This document shows positions 32,166 to 44,303 of a stretch of 64,000 nucleotides of DNA, piece by piece (position 1 is the stretch's first letter; each line of letters begins with the position of its first letter). The DNA lies in assembly GCA_022376515.1 (NCBI GenBank), contig WTXI01000010.1:868001-932000 (forward strand), written 5' to 3'. The position numbers were made by a program, and so were the translations under genes. The notes under the pieces are model-generated. The model was not told the origin of the DNA and ran no database searches. It saw only the letters and a list, made by a program, of their open reading frames with translations. The DNA is from Lactifluus volemus (taxonomy: Eukaryota; Basidiomycota; Agaricomycetes; Russulales; Russulaceae).

Positions 32166-33898
32166 TCAATCTGTACCTTGGATCGTCCCACCGTCCCCAA
32201 TCTCTCGACATCCAAGGTGCTCACTTCCATTTTCTACCAACCAGCCATCTTTGCATTCGATTCCCCGTACATTTCTGGGTATCACCTTCACGTCCTCGGC
32301 AGTTGCCCTGAGCCATTCCAGCACAGGTCGCCTCACCCAGCGGTCCTCCGCCTCACCTGACTGGAACCAACCCAAGTGGCCGCCTCCGCGAGTAACGACA
32401 AGAGTGACCCACTCATTGTCATCGTAGTCCTGCGGCGCCCACGAAGCTACTGGGTCGTCATCCGCATTGAACGCAAGGAAGGGTATCCGGATCTGGTCGA
32501 GCTTGTTGTAGCTGGACGAGTACGCGTAGTACGCATGCGGATCTGGAAAGGGAAATGGCGGGGAGGATCCCCCGAACTTGATTGTGATCAACGTGTCGAA
32601 TTGCGACGCCGTCACAAGCGACAGTGTCGAGAGCGTTGAGAACGCTTGCTCGAAGTTTGTGTCGGGAAACGAGTGAATCGAATCACGGTGACGGCTGAGG
32701 ACAGTCCTCAAGTTGGTGCCGAGAGATTTGGAATAAGCATGGCGGGAAAACCAAGTACCCTCCAAACTGCACGTGCAGGGAGAATGCGCTATCAATATGT
32801 ACGGGAAAAATATGCAGCAAATCTGGCAAGACACACGATTGGGAGGTCTTCACGCAATCCCAGGGCTAAAAGGTGGGTTTAGAGTGAAAAGAAGACGGAT
32901 GGAATCGGACTGTGCGTACAGTTCCAAGGGCACATGCTGAAACGAGTCGGCATTGCTCGCCTTCTTCGGCGACATATCGTGTCAGTAAGTTGGCACCAAG
33001 AGAGAACCAAGGCCAAGAAGAGGAGCTTTGGGATACATGTTTGCGATATAATGGATTGCTTGCCTAAAGTCGTCGGTGTGACAGAGTCCGGAGAGCTGAG
33101 GGCTTGATAAAGGTACACCAGCACCTGCAGACAGGCGCGGCATAGACTTCTAGTCAGAGAGTTATAAATTAAAGATGGTGTCACTCACATCCCCGAGAGT
33201 TCACCACTACAGCACGGTATCCGAGGCCTCCTTCCTCAACCGGTGCGACGGCAGGAGCGACGATGTTACGGAGATAAGCTTCGTGTGAGCCTATTCTCGC
33301 TTATGTCAGGAACAGCAACGCAGGAACTTCACCAGTCTCGATCGGCGCACCTCCGCCGACACCATGGAGGGCTACTACCACGGGTGTTGTTTCTGCAAAG
33401 AAGGGATCGGCTTTGGTCGGCGACATGAAATCAATCCCACTACAGACGAAATAAAATAACATGAGTTAATGGTTACGAAAGTTATTGTTATCCCACAGAC
33501 AGAGTTCCGCCATCCTTAAGCTCGAGGAGTTTCCTAGCAGGGTTAACGACAATTTGTGATCCAAAACAATAACAGCGTGTTTGTGGCGTACCTGTCATAT
33601 GTAATGAGATCCACTCGAGTAAAGTTGCCGAATGCTTCGTACGCGGTCTGCAAGTGACCACTTCATTGGGTGAGAGGTAGAGAAAAAATAAATGAGGAGT
33701 GTAAAAGATACTTGAAAAGCCACCAAGCTGGTTTGAAGGGTGTCAACACGCTTGGACACCGTGTCTCAATTAGCCTACGGAGCGAGATGGTCTCCGAGTC
33801 GGGATTTTCAGAGGTGCCACGTGATGAGACGGGGAGCTGAGCAGGATTACGCGGCCAGGTGACTTTGGATGAGAACTAGAAGAGAGGAACGAGAACAT
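32166..33898 (-). pseudogene. EMB8/YheT-like alpha/beta hydrolase, copy 3 (nearly intact)
   Basis: Better preserved copy of the array. Exons can be followed from the ATG at 33898. PFKPAWWLF is spliced to NGHLQTAYEAFGNF, then RKLLELKDGGTL to GIDFMSPTK, then VVVALHGVGGG, RNIVAPAVAP and RAVVVNSRGC, the nucleophile region, PWDC, and LEGTWFSRHAYSKSLG. The last long exon carries the catalytic Asp (FNADDDPVASW) and His (TRGGGHLGWF), ending at 32166. Only two breaks are seen, each one missing base: in the N-terminal TSSHSK region near 33875 and at the GFSLG nucleophile elbow near 33000. If those are sequencing errors the gene is functional. It is divergent from the debranching enzyme gene. Confidence 0.65.
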
Positions 33899-34226
33899 TA
33901 TCGTCGCAGTCGCAGAGGAACTGACTGGGGCAACCCGTGCGTGACGCAATGTAAGCAGAGCTCGAGTGGTACCATGCGGCAATTCAGATTCGCCTTTGAA
34001 TTGTTCGCCTTATACTTTACGATTTATCCCGTCACCGCTGCGAACAAGGGTTGGGCTAGACCGTCATCAAGATCTACTCTTGGTTCGAAAAACCGATGAT
34101 GTCGCTCGATAAAGTATGACAATGACGTCAGGATTATTCCAAGGTAAGATTCCAAATGCCTGAACACGTCTAAACTAAAGAACCATCGACAACTTGTCCT
34201 TTCTTTCTCATCTTCCACCATCGTCC

Positions 34227-37200
34227 ATGATGTCTGCAGCAAAGATCAAATCTGCCACCTCTAAAGTGGCCAGTGCTTTCCCCCATCCTACTCTGATAAT
34301 TCAGAAAAACAAACGCGTATCCCCCGTCTCATCCGCGGGCTCATCGCCAACCATCGCCAAGACTCCCAAGACCCCTGCCGATGAGGGGATTGACTTTTTC
34401 GAGTCAGCGATAAAGCATGGCGAAGATCCCATTCGTGTATACGAGTTGCCATTGGAGCCCGACGGGGGCCCAAGTAAGAGTCGAGAGGTTCGTCTAGATT
34501 CAAGCTATGGATAAGTACTGCCACGTTGACGAACTTTTTAAAGTATATTCGTCTCCCTCCCCCAGAGATTCCGTACATTCTCCGTGTTTCGCTAGAAGCA
34601 GGCACTCCAGCATCTAGAAATGGTGTATTCAAAACTGATTTTCCTCTTGATGGGGGCGTATTTGAGCGTAACAAGGTTGTAGAGCGAAGGTAAGAGAGCC
34701 CGTCCCTCCATCTCATCTTACAGGACAAACAATACGCGTCTACAGAATTCCCACAGATGTTTCAAGACCCATACAAATAGACCTTCCGATATCCCATGCC
34801 GGCGCTTTTGCTTATTGGATCGAGTATGACGATGAAACTACTGGCCACCGCATCACCGGTAGACAGGGCTACTTCAATATCGATCCACTCCTTCGAATCA
34901 AAGCACGCACACCCATTCTCGACAGTCACTTAAACCCTCTACTGCCTGTGGATGGCGGCGCAGTCGTGGAGGCCGGGACCATCAACCTCCCTCTCTCTGC
35001 TGTCTCTCTTCTCACCGTTGTCTCGAAATGGATGGGTCCCGCATCTAAGTGGCCAGACTTCTTCGCCGAAGCCAGGGACCGAGGGTACAATATGTTACAC
35101 TGGACACCGCTCCAGGAACGTGGTGAAAGCAACTCGCCCTACTCAATCAAGGATCAGCTTCGCTACGAACCCAGCATGTTTGACGACCCTCAATGTGTTG
35201 AGGAAGACGGAGGAGTCGCAAAAATGGAGGAGATCCTTACCCTGGCCCGTGACCAATACGGTCTCCTTCACCTGACTGATGTAGTACTCAATCATACGGC
35301 GAACAACAGCCCTTGGCTCGAGGAGCACCCAGAAGCTGGTAAGTGTTTCGTCGACATCTTCCGCCCCGATTTGAGACCTATTTGGCTTATAGGCTACAGC
35401 CCGCTCAATTTCCCGCACCTCGTCCCCGCCCTCGAGCTTGATGATGCAATTATCGAGTTTTCCGGTTCGCTAACGGAATTCGGTTTGCCTACTGAGGTCA
35501 ACTCGATGGGTGATGTCGAGCTCATCGTGGATGCCTTCCACGACTACATCCAGCGCTTTAACTTCTGGCAGTACTATGTCCTTGACGTAAAGAAGGAAAA
35601 GGCAAAGATCCAGGAAGCTTTTGCAGTTGGAGATATCAAAACGTGGGAAGGACCTGACGTTCAGGGCAAGAGCGTTGCCGAGCTTGCAACGATCATGCGC
35701 GCCTATCGCAACGGAGAACTTCTACAGGGTTTGTCCAAGTATGCAAGACGTTTTGGTGTGACTGTGGATGGGTCACTCGCAGCTGGTTTTGTTCTCGCCG
35801 CGCGCGGGGATGACGTGGACATGGTGAATGTGTGGGGTGACATCGTGGATGCGCTGAATGTGCCCCTCTATAAGGAATGGGACCAGGACGTGAACATCAT
35901 CCTGGAGAATATCAAGAACCGTTTGAAGTACGGTCGGTTGGACGATCACGGTCCAAAGTCAGGTGAAATTAACAGGAAGTCAGTGGCCTTGTCTTCTTCT
36001 CCTCATCAGAGAAAGCTTTAACCAAGTCACAGGTCGCCGATAATGGACTCCTACTTTGTCCGTATTCCTGGTGCCGAGAAGGAGCCCCTAAAGTATTCCC
36101 TCGCCGTAAACGGGTGGTTATGGGACGCGGACCCGCTCGCCAACTTTGCTCTTCTTCCTTCTAAGGCTTATTTCCAACGTACAGTCATATCTTGGGGTGA
36201 TTGCGTAAAACTGAACTATGGTTCTTCTCCGGAGGACTCACCATTTCTTTGGGAGCACATGACCACGTACGTGACGGCCCTGGCCCGCATGTTCTCTGGT
36301 TTCCGGCTCGATAATTGCCACTCGACTCCGCTACATGTCGGCACGACTCTCCTCGACCGCGCGCGTGCGGCCAACCCTGATCTCTATGTCGTTGCTGAAC
36401 TTTTTACCGGTAGCGAAGACATGGACACGGTGTTCGTAAGCAGGCTTGGAATCAACAGCCTCATCCGCGAAGCTGGAAACGCATGGGAACCAAAGGAACT
36501 CTCTCGCCTCACCTGGCGTTATGGCCTCGGGAAACCATTCGGATCGATGGATGGAGTTTGTCTCACTTCATCCTCCTATATCGCCTCCCCAACTGCATCA
36601 GGGCGTGGTCCCATCAGACCATGTCTCATCTCACCTATTTTTGGCTCGCTACCGCACGCGTTGTTATATGATCAAACACACGACAACGAGTCGACGGCCA
36701 GCAAACGGTCTGCGGAGGATACCCTATCGACAGCTGCTATTGTCGCATTCTCCTGGTGTGCTACGGGAAGCGTAAAAGGGTTTGACGAAGTGTATCCACG
36801 ACTACTCGAGCTCGTCAAGGAGGACAGATTGTATGAACTAGTCGGTGTGGACGATATGGAAAGGAAGCAATTCGGACGCGGTGGGATTGCAGCGGCAAAG
36901 AGGCTGCTAAATAGCCTGCACCGGGAGATGGTCCTCGGGGGATTTGAGGAGGGCCATATCCACCAAGAAAATGATGTATGCTGATTCGGTTGCCACATTG
37001 TCAAGAACCTCGCTGACTCCTCGTCCTCACAGTACCTTGTCATGCATCGTGTGCATCCAGGGACACAGAAGGGCTACCTGCTGGTCGCGCATACGGCCTT
37101 TCCTTCTTCCCGAGGCTTGAAAGATCGAGGATACAGTAAGTCCTTGTCTCATACTGCGTCTTTGATACTTACAATGACTGGCAGTTGAACCAATACGCCT

Positions 37201-39637
37201 TCGTGGATCAAGCGCAAAATTCATTTTCGGTGCGAGTATTGAATTCAATGAGGGCGCTCCCGTTCCGGGTACGATCACTGGCATCCCGTCGAAGCTGGTT
37301 CGGCTTCAATCTGTCTCCCCGTCTTGGGGATGCGACAGCCAAGGTCCATATTCAGATATCATAGTCCCCGTTTACTTCCCACCTGGCAGCATTATGATAT
37401 TTGCGACACAGCTCGAAGGTCTGGATCCTACGCTTGACAAATCTTGCGCTTCTGGAGCAGAGGACGCGTTTCAAGACCTGGACCTCGTTGATTTGAACAT
37501 ATTATTGTTCCGGGCCGATGGAGAGGAGTTGGATGCCACAGGTGGCGAGATAGGCGTCTATGATGTTCCTGGGATTGGCAAACTCAAATATTGCGGTCTC
37601 GAGGGTTGGATGCATCCCTTGAAACACATCATACAACATAACGATCTGGGGCATCCCCTATGTGGCCACCTGCGAGAGGGGGCTTGGGCGCTGGACTACA
37701 CATCGAGACGACTCTTCAAACAAGCTACTATGCTGACTAAATTCCAGAAACCCGCAGAATGGTTCAAGGAGCGATTTGACCGTGTTAAAGCATCCGTACC
37801 GCCTTACCTTCGGCCCAAATATTTCGCCATCGTGATTTCAGAGGCCTATAAAGCCGCTCGTTACCTCGCTATCGAACAGTGCTCTGATTTTATCTCCTCT
37901 GGTCACTCATTCACTCAAGACTTGGCAATGGTGTCGCTCCAGATGCATGGACTTGTGAAATCGGCCTCGCTAGACCCCGTCAAGAAAGTCCCTTCGCTAG
38001 CTGCAGGCCTCCCTCACTTTGCGTCTGGTTGGGCACGATGCTGGGGCCGGGATGTCTTTATCTCACTGCGCGGTCTGTTCCTGACCACCGGCAATTTCGA
38101 GTCAGCAAAGAGGCATATATTAGCATTTGCGTCCACGTTGAAGCATGGTTTGATTCCGAATCTGTTAGACTCTGTTCGCAATCCAAGGCAGGCGTCTTCC
38201 AGATCTTTGAAAACTGTTCGTCTGATTGTGTTTTATAGATACAACTCGCGTGATTCACCCTGGTGGATGCTTCAGAACATTCAGGATTATGTTCAGAAGG
38301 CCCCAGATGGTCCTGCTCTCCTGAACGAGCCCGTGAAGCGTCGTTTTCCTAGGGACGACACCTGGGTACATTGGGATGATCCGCTCGCTTACGCGGAGAC
38401 CAGTAGTATCGCAGAAATCATCCAAGAGGTGCTACAGCGGCACGCAGATGGCATCTCCTTCCGAGAATATAACGCTGGGCCCAACCTCGATATGCAGATG
38501 CGTGATGAGGGGTTTAACATCGACATCCGTGTCGACTGGAAGACCGGCCTGATCATGGGCGGAAACGCGTGGAACTGCGGAACATGGATGGACAAAATGG
38601 GCGAGTCTGAAAAGGCGGGGACAAAGGGAGTTCCGGGGACTCCACGAGATGGTGCACCAGTTGAGATTACTGGATTGTTGAAGAGCACGCTGAGGTGGCT
38701 AGACGCATTATCGCGCAGCGGCAAATTCCCCTTTGATGGTGTCGAAGCTGAAGGTATGTCTGAGCTTGTCCGGATCTCTTACTCCGTCGTAACGCGTTGG
38801 CGCAGTGGACGGAGAACGACGCTTGGTTACATATCGAGAGTGGAACGACTTGATTCAAGAATCGTTTGAATGGTTATATTACGTACCTCTTGGTGAGTCA
38901 AGTCCTGGTCATACATATGTTTAAACTCATATAGCGTATAGACCCTTCGGAGGATGAGGAACACTCTATCAACCCAACTCTAGTCAATCGCCGCGGGATC
39001 TACAAGGACGTCTTTGGATCTGGAGAAGGTCGCGAATGGTCGGATTACCAGTTCAGGCCGAACTTCCCTATTGCAATGACCGTGGCACCGGAACTTTTCG
39101 ACCCGGAGCATGCGCTCGGGGCGTTAAGGCTCGCAGACGAGGTTCTCAGGGGGCCACTGGGAATGAGAACGCTCGACCCGAGCGATCTACAATATCGTCC
39201 CAACTACGATAACTCAAATGATTCAAATGACGTTGCAATTGCCAAAGGCAGGAATTATCATCAGGTCAACGCTTTTCAGGAGAGTGGCTACCCACGCTGA
39301 CTATTATTTCAGGGTCCCGAGTGGGGATGGCCTTTGGGTTACTTCTTACGTGCTTATCTGTATTTCGACTCGACGTATGGAGCGGGGCAGGAAGTGGGTG
39401 GAATCGCTACTCCCATACTTGTTACTAACAACCTTTTTTTAGGATATATCTGTCACATTGCACCATATTCACGGCATTCTTCGAGCTCCCCGTGCATATA
39501 TCCGCAATGACCCTTGGGCCGGGCTACCCGAGTTGACAAACAAGGACGGGGCGGTTTGTCACGACTCGTGTGCTACGCAGGCTTGGAGTGCAAGTACTAT
39601 TTTGGACATTCTAGAGGAGATCCATACGATGTCCTGA
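34227..39637 (+). CDS. GDB1: Glycogen debranching enzyme (bifunctional)
   Basis: Single-chain 4-alpha-glucanotransferase and amylo-alpha-1,6-glucosidase that removes glycogen branch points. Exons: 34227-34487, 34544-34689, 34746-35338, 35393-35978, 36033-36975, 37033-37135, 37185-38187, 38239-38753, 38806-38892, 38942-39264, 39313-39393, 39443-39637; 1,611 residues, divisible by three with no frame error. The transferase half has DVVLNHTANNSPW, the nucleophile Asp in GFRLDNCHSTPLH, the acid Glu in VVAELFTG and the third acid in DQTHDNEST. The glucosidase half has GWARCWGRDVFISLRG, VDWKTGLIMGGNAWNCGTWM and GPEWGWPLGYFLRAY. Intron 38188-38238 starts with GC. Introns 35339-35392 and 38188-38238 are multiples of three and lack stops. 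ATG 34230 is an alternative start. Confidence 0.95.
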
Positions 39638-39780
39638 GGGTATAAGGACAGGATAGAATGTGTTGACTAACAAAGTGTTGTCGTGTACTTGAATGATTGT
39701 TAATTGTTATTGTATGGCCTTGTTTGGGAGAGGAGATTGACGGGTAGAGGAGCGGGGGAAATGAACTCGGCCCATCTCTT

Positions 39781-42700
39781 ATGTCTTTCTTCGGGTTTGA
39801 ACAAACCGATCGATTGCATCAGGAAAAGCAAACGTTTCTCGAGCGAAAGGTAACGCAGGAAGATCTCGCCGTCTACACCTGGGGTGAGGACAGCTACGAC
39901 GGTCTAGGCGACGCCCTTCAAGAAGGTGGCGATGAATTGAATGACGAGACTTTCGGAGGAACTGAGCAAGTCGGCGAGTTTACATCTTCACTTGGTACCC
40001 CCGCTTTTTCGTTTGCTCATAATGAGTAGACAGGGACTTTGATTTCACACAACAGACCCTTCCGCTTGATGACCATCCTCGACCCCTGCCATCTCAATCT
40101 GGTATCATCAAGCCATCGCCCGAACAGTCAGATCTTCCCCGTGATACGGTACATGCCTACGAAGCTCAAATATCATCTTCGTGTACGGTCGTCACAGAAT
40201 TACGCCCCGTTCCCGTCTTACATATATCTATCCCCTCTGCCCTGTAGCTCGTCCAGGTCCATCACTTTGGGAAGAAAAGTCGCCTTTCTCGGTGCTACCT
40301 CGTTCAGGTGGTGCATCTCGTAGCCCTGCCGATCATGTTCGCAACGGCTCTGTACGTCTTTCGAGCCATGCGAACGGCGGCTCGGTGTCGTCATCGAGCC
40401 TGGCGCCATCACACTCGCCCAGCGCCTCTGTCGATCAGCAGATCCCTCAAGCTGGAGCGCGAACGCTGCAGGACATCGAGGCTGAAATGAAGGCCGCTGC
40501 GCTCGCACAGCGCATGCAGAATGCTGTGATCACGCAAAGACAGCAATTGATGCAGGAACAGCAGCAGGCCCAACAGTCTCACTATTACCAGCAGCAGCGT
40601 TCTGCGCCTCCTAGAATGCACCCTCAGGCCCAGTCGCCGAGGTTCCATCAGCAACTGCAGCAGCAGCAACTCCTACAACAGCAACAATTGCGGGAACAGC
40701 AATTACAGGAGCAGCTGCAACTGCAGATGCGTCAACAACAGATACTGGAACAAGAGCGAGAACGTCGATTACAGGAGGCGCAGCTCCAGGAGCAAATTCG
40801 AGAACGTCAGTTACAGGAATTGCAGATGCAAGAGAGGCAGTTACAAGAATTACAGATGCAAGAGAGACAGTTACAAGAATTGCAGATGCAAGAGAGGCAG
40901 TTACAGGAATTGCAACTACAAGAGCTCCAGATAGAAAGGCAGCTTCGTTCACAGCGTCCCGACATCCGCCAGCAAATCATGCAAAATCAGTATCTTCATC
41001 AACGCCAGCCATCCGATCACTCCCTCCCCAGTGTGATACCTCCCCAGCAATTGGCACAGCGGCGCCAACAGTCCCCTGCTTTCGCAGACCCCCATTTACA
41101 GCCTCAATTCCAGCAGAAGGGTCAGTTTGTGCCGCAAAACATCCAGTTACAGCAACGCCTACTCTCCGAGATGGCGCAAGCGGAGTTCATGCGGGATATG
41201 CAGGCTGTGTCGCAGGCGGAGCAAGATGCTCTCCAAGCTGAAGCAATGCGCAGGATCATGGAGACTGAACGTATGGAGGAAAAACGGCGACGGAAGGCCG
41301 CAAAAATAGCTCATATGGCATGTCTCACACGAGCTTGTCATTATCTTCATGCTAACGTTCCTCTAGTCTCGATACAATGACCTCATGACGCAGTCCGACA
41401 AGGATTTCATCACGCGGATACAAGTCTCTCAGCTCGTCACGCAGGACCCTTATGCGGACGATTTCTACGCACAAGTTTACGGTGCTATCGTTCGCTCGCG
41501 CTTAGGGCTACAGCCAGCGGATGAACGTGTGTTGAAGTTTGGGTCGTCGGGGGGCGTCGGGCTAGGGATGGGCCAGAAAGGCTCTGGAAGACGACCAGCG
41601 CCATGCAAAAGATGGAGCAGCAGGTCGAGCGCATCGTAAACAATGCGCGTCAAAGAGAACAAGAAAAACGTGAGCATTTCCTTGGCGTTTATCATCCGAT
41701 CAGCCACAATACCAACAACTGTCTGTACCAGCCCCGGGCCTGAACAGCCTTCAGGGCGCGCTGGGGAAGACCTCCGGGCGGAGCTATAAAGCGGCGCCTC
41801 GGCAACTGTTACAGGTTGATCATTCGAGCAGTTCCTCACATGCACACATATCCAAGGAAGACGCCATACGACAACACGGTGAAGGCGCTGCGAAGGAAGC
41901 AGCGAGGATAGGCGCGGAGGCGCTTGGTGTCACTGCCGATGTAAGGTTTTACCCCTTTGGCTTACGGCATTATACTCACCAATTCTAAGCCGGACGACAC
42001 AGCTCGTAGGGATCCGTTGACCACGAAGGAAGCACTCAAGATCCTGGAGCATATATATGACATCGTATTGGATATCGAGCAACTAAGGCGTGAGCAATCG
42101 AGTCTCGACGCGGAAGATACCGAAGGAGTGAACATCTGGTGCGTTTGTTGTTTTTTTAGAAAAAATGTCTTAGCGTTTTTACTTTACTCGCTCAAAGGAA
42201 CGCGCGGTATTCTGAACTCGTTCAACAACTATGGGACTACCTAAAAGTCATGGTGCCATTGGAGACAAGGTAAGTTCTTGCTGCTCATCTTTCAGTTGCT
42301 TCATTGACGTGGGTTTTTTTTTTCAGCAACCCACACCCATTCATCTCCCTGATCGCTCCTTCTAAAGGGAAAAAACTTCTCCCCAGGATCTCGAGACACC
42401 TCTCTTCTCAACAAATGCTCACTGTGCTCACGCTCTTAGTGGCATGCTTTTCACAAATGGACATCGTCATTCACGCGCGCATTCTCGATGCCCCGGAAGA
42501 GAGCCTCCACCAGCAAGATCTGGAAAGACAAACGCAGGCATTCCTGGGGAGCGTTGTCCAGAGCATCTTGCCAGTCGTTGCCAAGGCAGGATTACGTCTG
42601 GTCAGCGGACTACTCGGTCTCTTGATGGAGAGAAGCGATATTGTTTACGTAACCCAAACAAGGGTATGTACTTACACGTTCTGTTATTGCCCCCGGCTGA

Positions 42701-43232
42701 TCGCCGTTCACGTAGCCTGGTTTAGCCATCTTGACATTATTCCTTAGTCGTGTCGAGCTGATCAAACAAAGCATGTCAACTGCCGCGGATCTCTCTGAAC
42801 TTCCCACCCAAGAAGAAACGGAGCAATGGTGCGGCTATTCTGTTCTTCAGTCGAGTTCTGACCAACAACTCCTGTAGGGAGCTGATGTTCGATCACCTGT
42901 TCCAACTCCTACACCCTAATTTGCTGTACCTCTTTCCCTCGACACGTATTGCCACGCTGCAGGGCCCCACTCCGCCGAATCCTACCGCCCCCACTCTACA
43001 CACCGAATCTCTCGATCAGCCTGTGTGGCAGTTCCTTGCAGCCCTTTCCCTACACGCGACAAATGAACAGCAACAGGCGCTTGTAACGGCACTGCGCGAG
43101 AAGGTGTTGGAAAACGTCGCCAGCGCGAACAAGGGCTGGGTCGCTGATGAGGACGAGCGGCGTGCTAAGCTGGGGAACGTTAACCTCTTTCTACACGCGC
43201 TTGGCCTGGACAGCTCGCAGATCAGCATCTAA
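39781..43232 (+). CDS. PAT1: mRNA decapping activator Pat1
   Basis: Scaffold linking deadenylated mRNA to decapping in P-bodies. Exons: 39781-39977, 40034-40182, 40248-41317, 41367-41669, 41732-41940, 41990-42138, 42198-42269, 42327-42663, 42748-42828, 42878-43232; roughly 970 residues. The N-terminus MSFFGFEQTDRL and acidic DFDF segment are typical. A very Gln-rich middle with tandem repeats follows. Then the Pat1 core SRYNDLMTQSDKDFITRIQ, QDPYADDFYAQVYGA and the helical C-terminal domain (ETSNPHPFISLIAPSKGKKLLPR spans one splice). Intron 41318-41366 starts with GC. One base is missing near 41600 and one G appears extra at 42661-42664, each next to a short run. The 143-base gap to GDB1 holds its promoter. 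Confidence 0.92.
40808..40927 (+). repeat. Four tandem 30-bp units in PAT1
   Basis: Four head-to-tail 30-base units at 40808, 40838, 40868 and 40898 each begin CAGTTACA and mostly encode QLQELQMQER. The first three differ by only a few bases; the fourth is diverged. The unit length keeps frame, so copy-number change would be tolerated. They extend the Gln-rich linker of Pat1. Confidence 0.9.
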
Positions 43233-44303
43233 ATTTGTTTATTGATGACTCTGCGTTGAACTGTAGAAGTAAGTTTCATTGATGATATCCGCTCCATATT
43301 TCGGCAACTAGACCCATTGAAACCTTCATTTCGTTTTTGTGTTGAAGGAAGCTCACTCTTCCTATGTAAGAACGGTCTAACATCAGCACGGTGATGGCCA
43401 TTACCCCGGTGTGTGTTCCGAATATGCTTCTGAAAATTTCATGTGGGCCGTCAAGAATATCCCAGCGCTCAGGCACTACAATTATATTTATCTTTAGTTT
43501 CGTGGTACTGGTGACACCTCAGTGGCATATTTTGCCCGCCCTACCTCTTTCATGAAAAATTTGGACTGATGTGAGCAGCGGTGTTTTGTTCCCTCCAGCC
43601 TCGTTCGCGAACCGTGTAAGTATGGGAGCATAGGTTCTGCAAAGTCACAGGATCTTTCAGTTGCCTTTTCTGCTCTCCGTCTCGTTCACCGGATATCTGT
43701 GCGCCTGGGGGCATAGCAACACTAGAGCGCCGGTGGACCATCCCGATCGTATGAAACGCGTTCTTGTGACTTGTTATGCCTTTTTTGGAAGTCTTATTCT
43801 GACTCGTTACTTCCCAATGAGCACGTTCTTCGCAAGTCACCGAACATCAGAACTGCGGGCATGGTTATGAGTCTCCGGGCTTCGCATGCCCTTCCGTCCA
43901 CCGCTTTCCTTGCAGACCGGGCTCGTCCTTTCTGCTTCCTGGCGTGGCCCTGCCACTGAACCCGGTGACAGCGGACCTCAGTTTGGCGCAACACTTGGTG
44001 GGGTGCCACAATAGCGGTGCCACAAGCAGATATGATGCGTGGTCTAGCTTCACAGGGTAACCGTAGTCACTCGGCCGCAGTAGCGCTTGCTCTGGTTGCC
44101 TTGCTCGTCCAAGTACACGTACTATCAGGATGCGGCCTGGCCAGCGTGAAAATAGCATAACTAAGTACAAAGAGGCGGGGTCCCACAGTCCCTCTCTCTG
44201 ACTATCTGACATCATATATATATATATACCCCCCGCCAAGTCCCCCCCTTCCGTGGACCCTTAGACCTCCACCAGTCAAATACTCCCATTTTCTCGCTTA
44301 AAC
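43233..44303. other. Intergenic region between PAT1 and the unknown gene
   Basis: About 1.07 kb with short open frames only, none with family similarity. It contains the PAT1 3' end on the left and the promoter of the gene at 44304 on the right. No RNA gene or repeat beyond the TA run was seen. Confidence 0.4.
44215..44228 (+). promoter_or_regulatory. TATA run upstream of the gene at 44304
   Basis: Seven TA dinucleotides in a row, followed by a C-rich stretch, lie 76-89 bases upstream of the ATG at 44304. That spacing suits a TATA box with a 40-60 base leader. Assigned by position. Confidence 0.4.
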
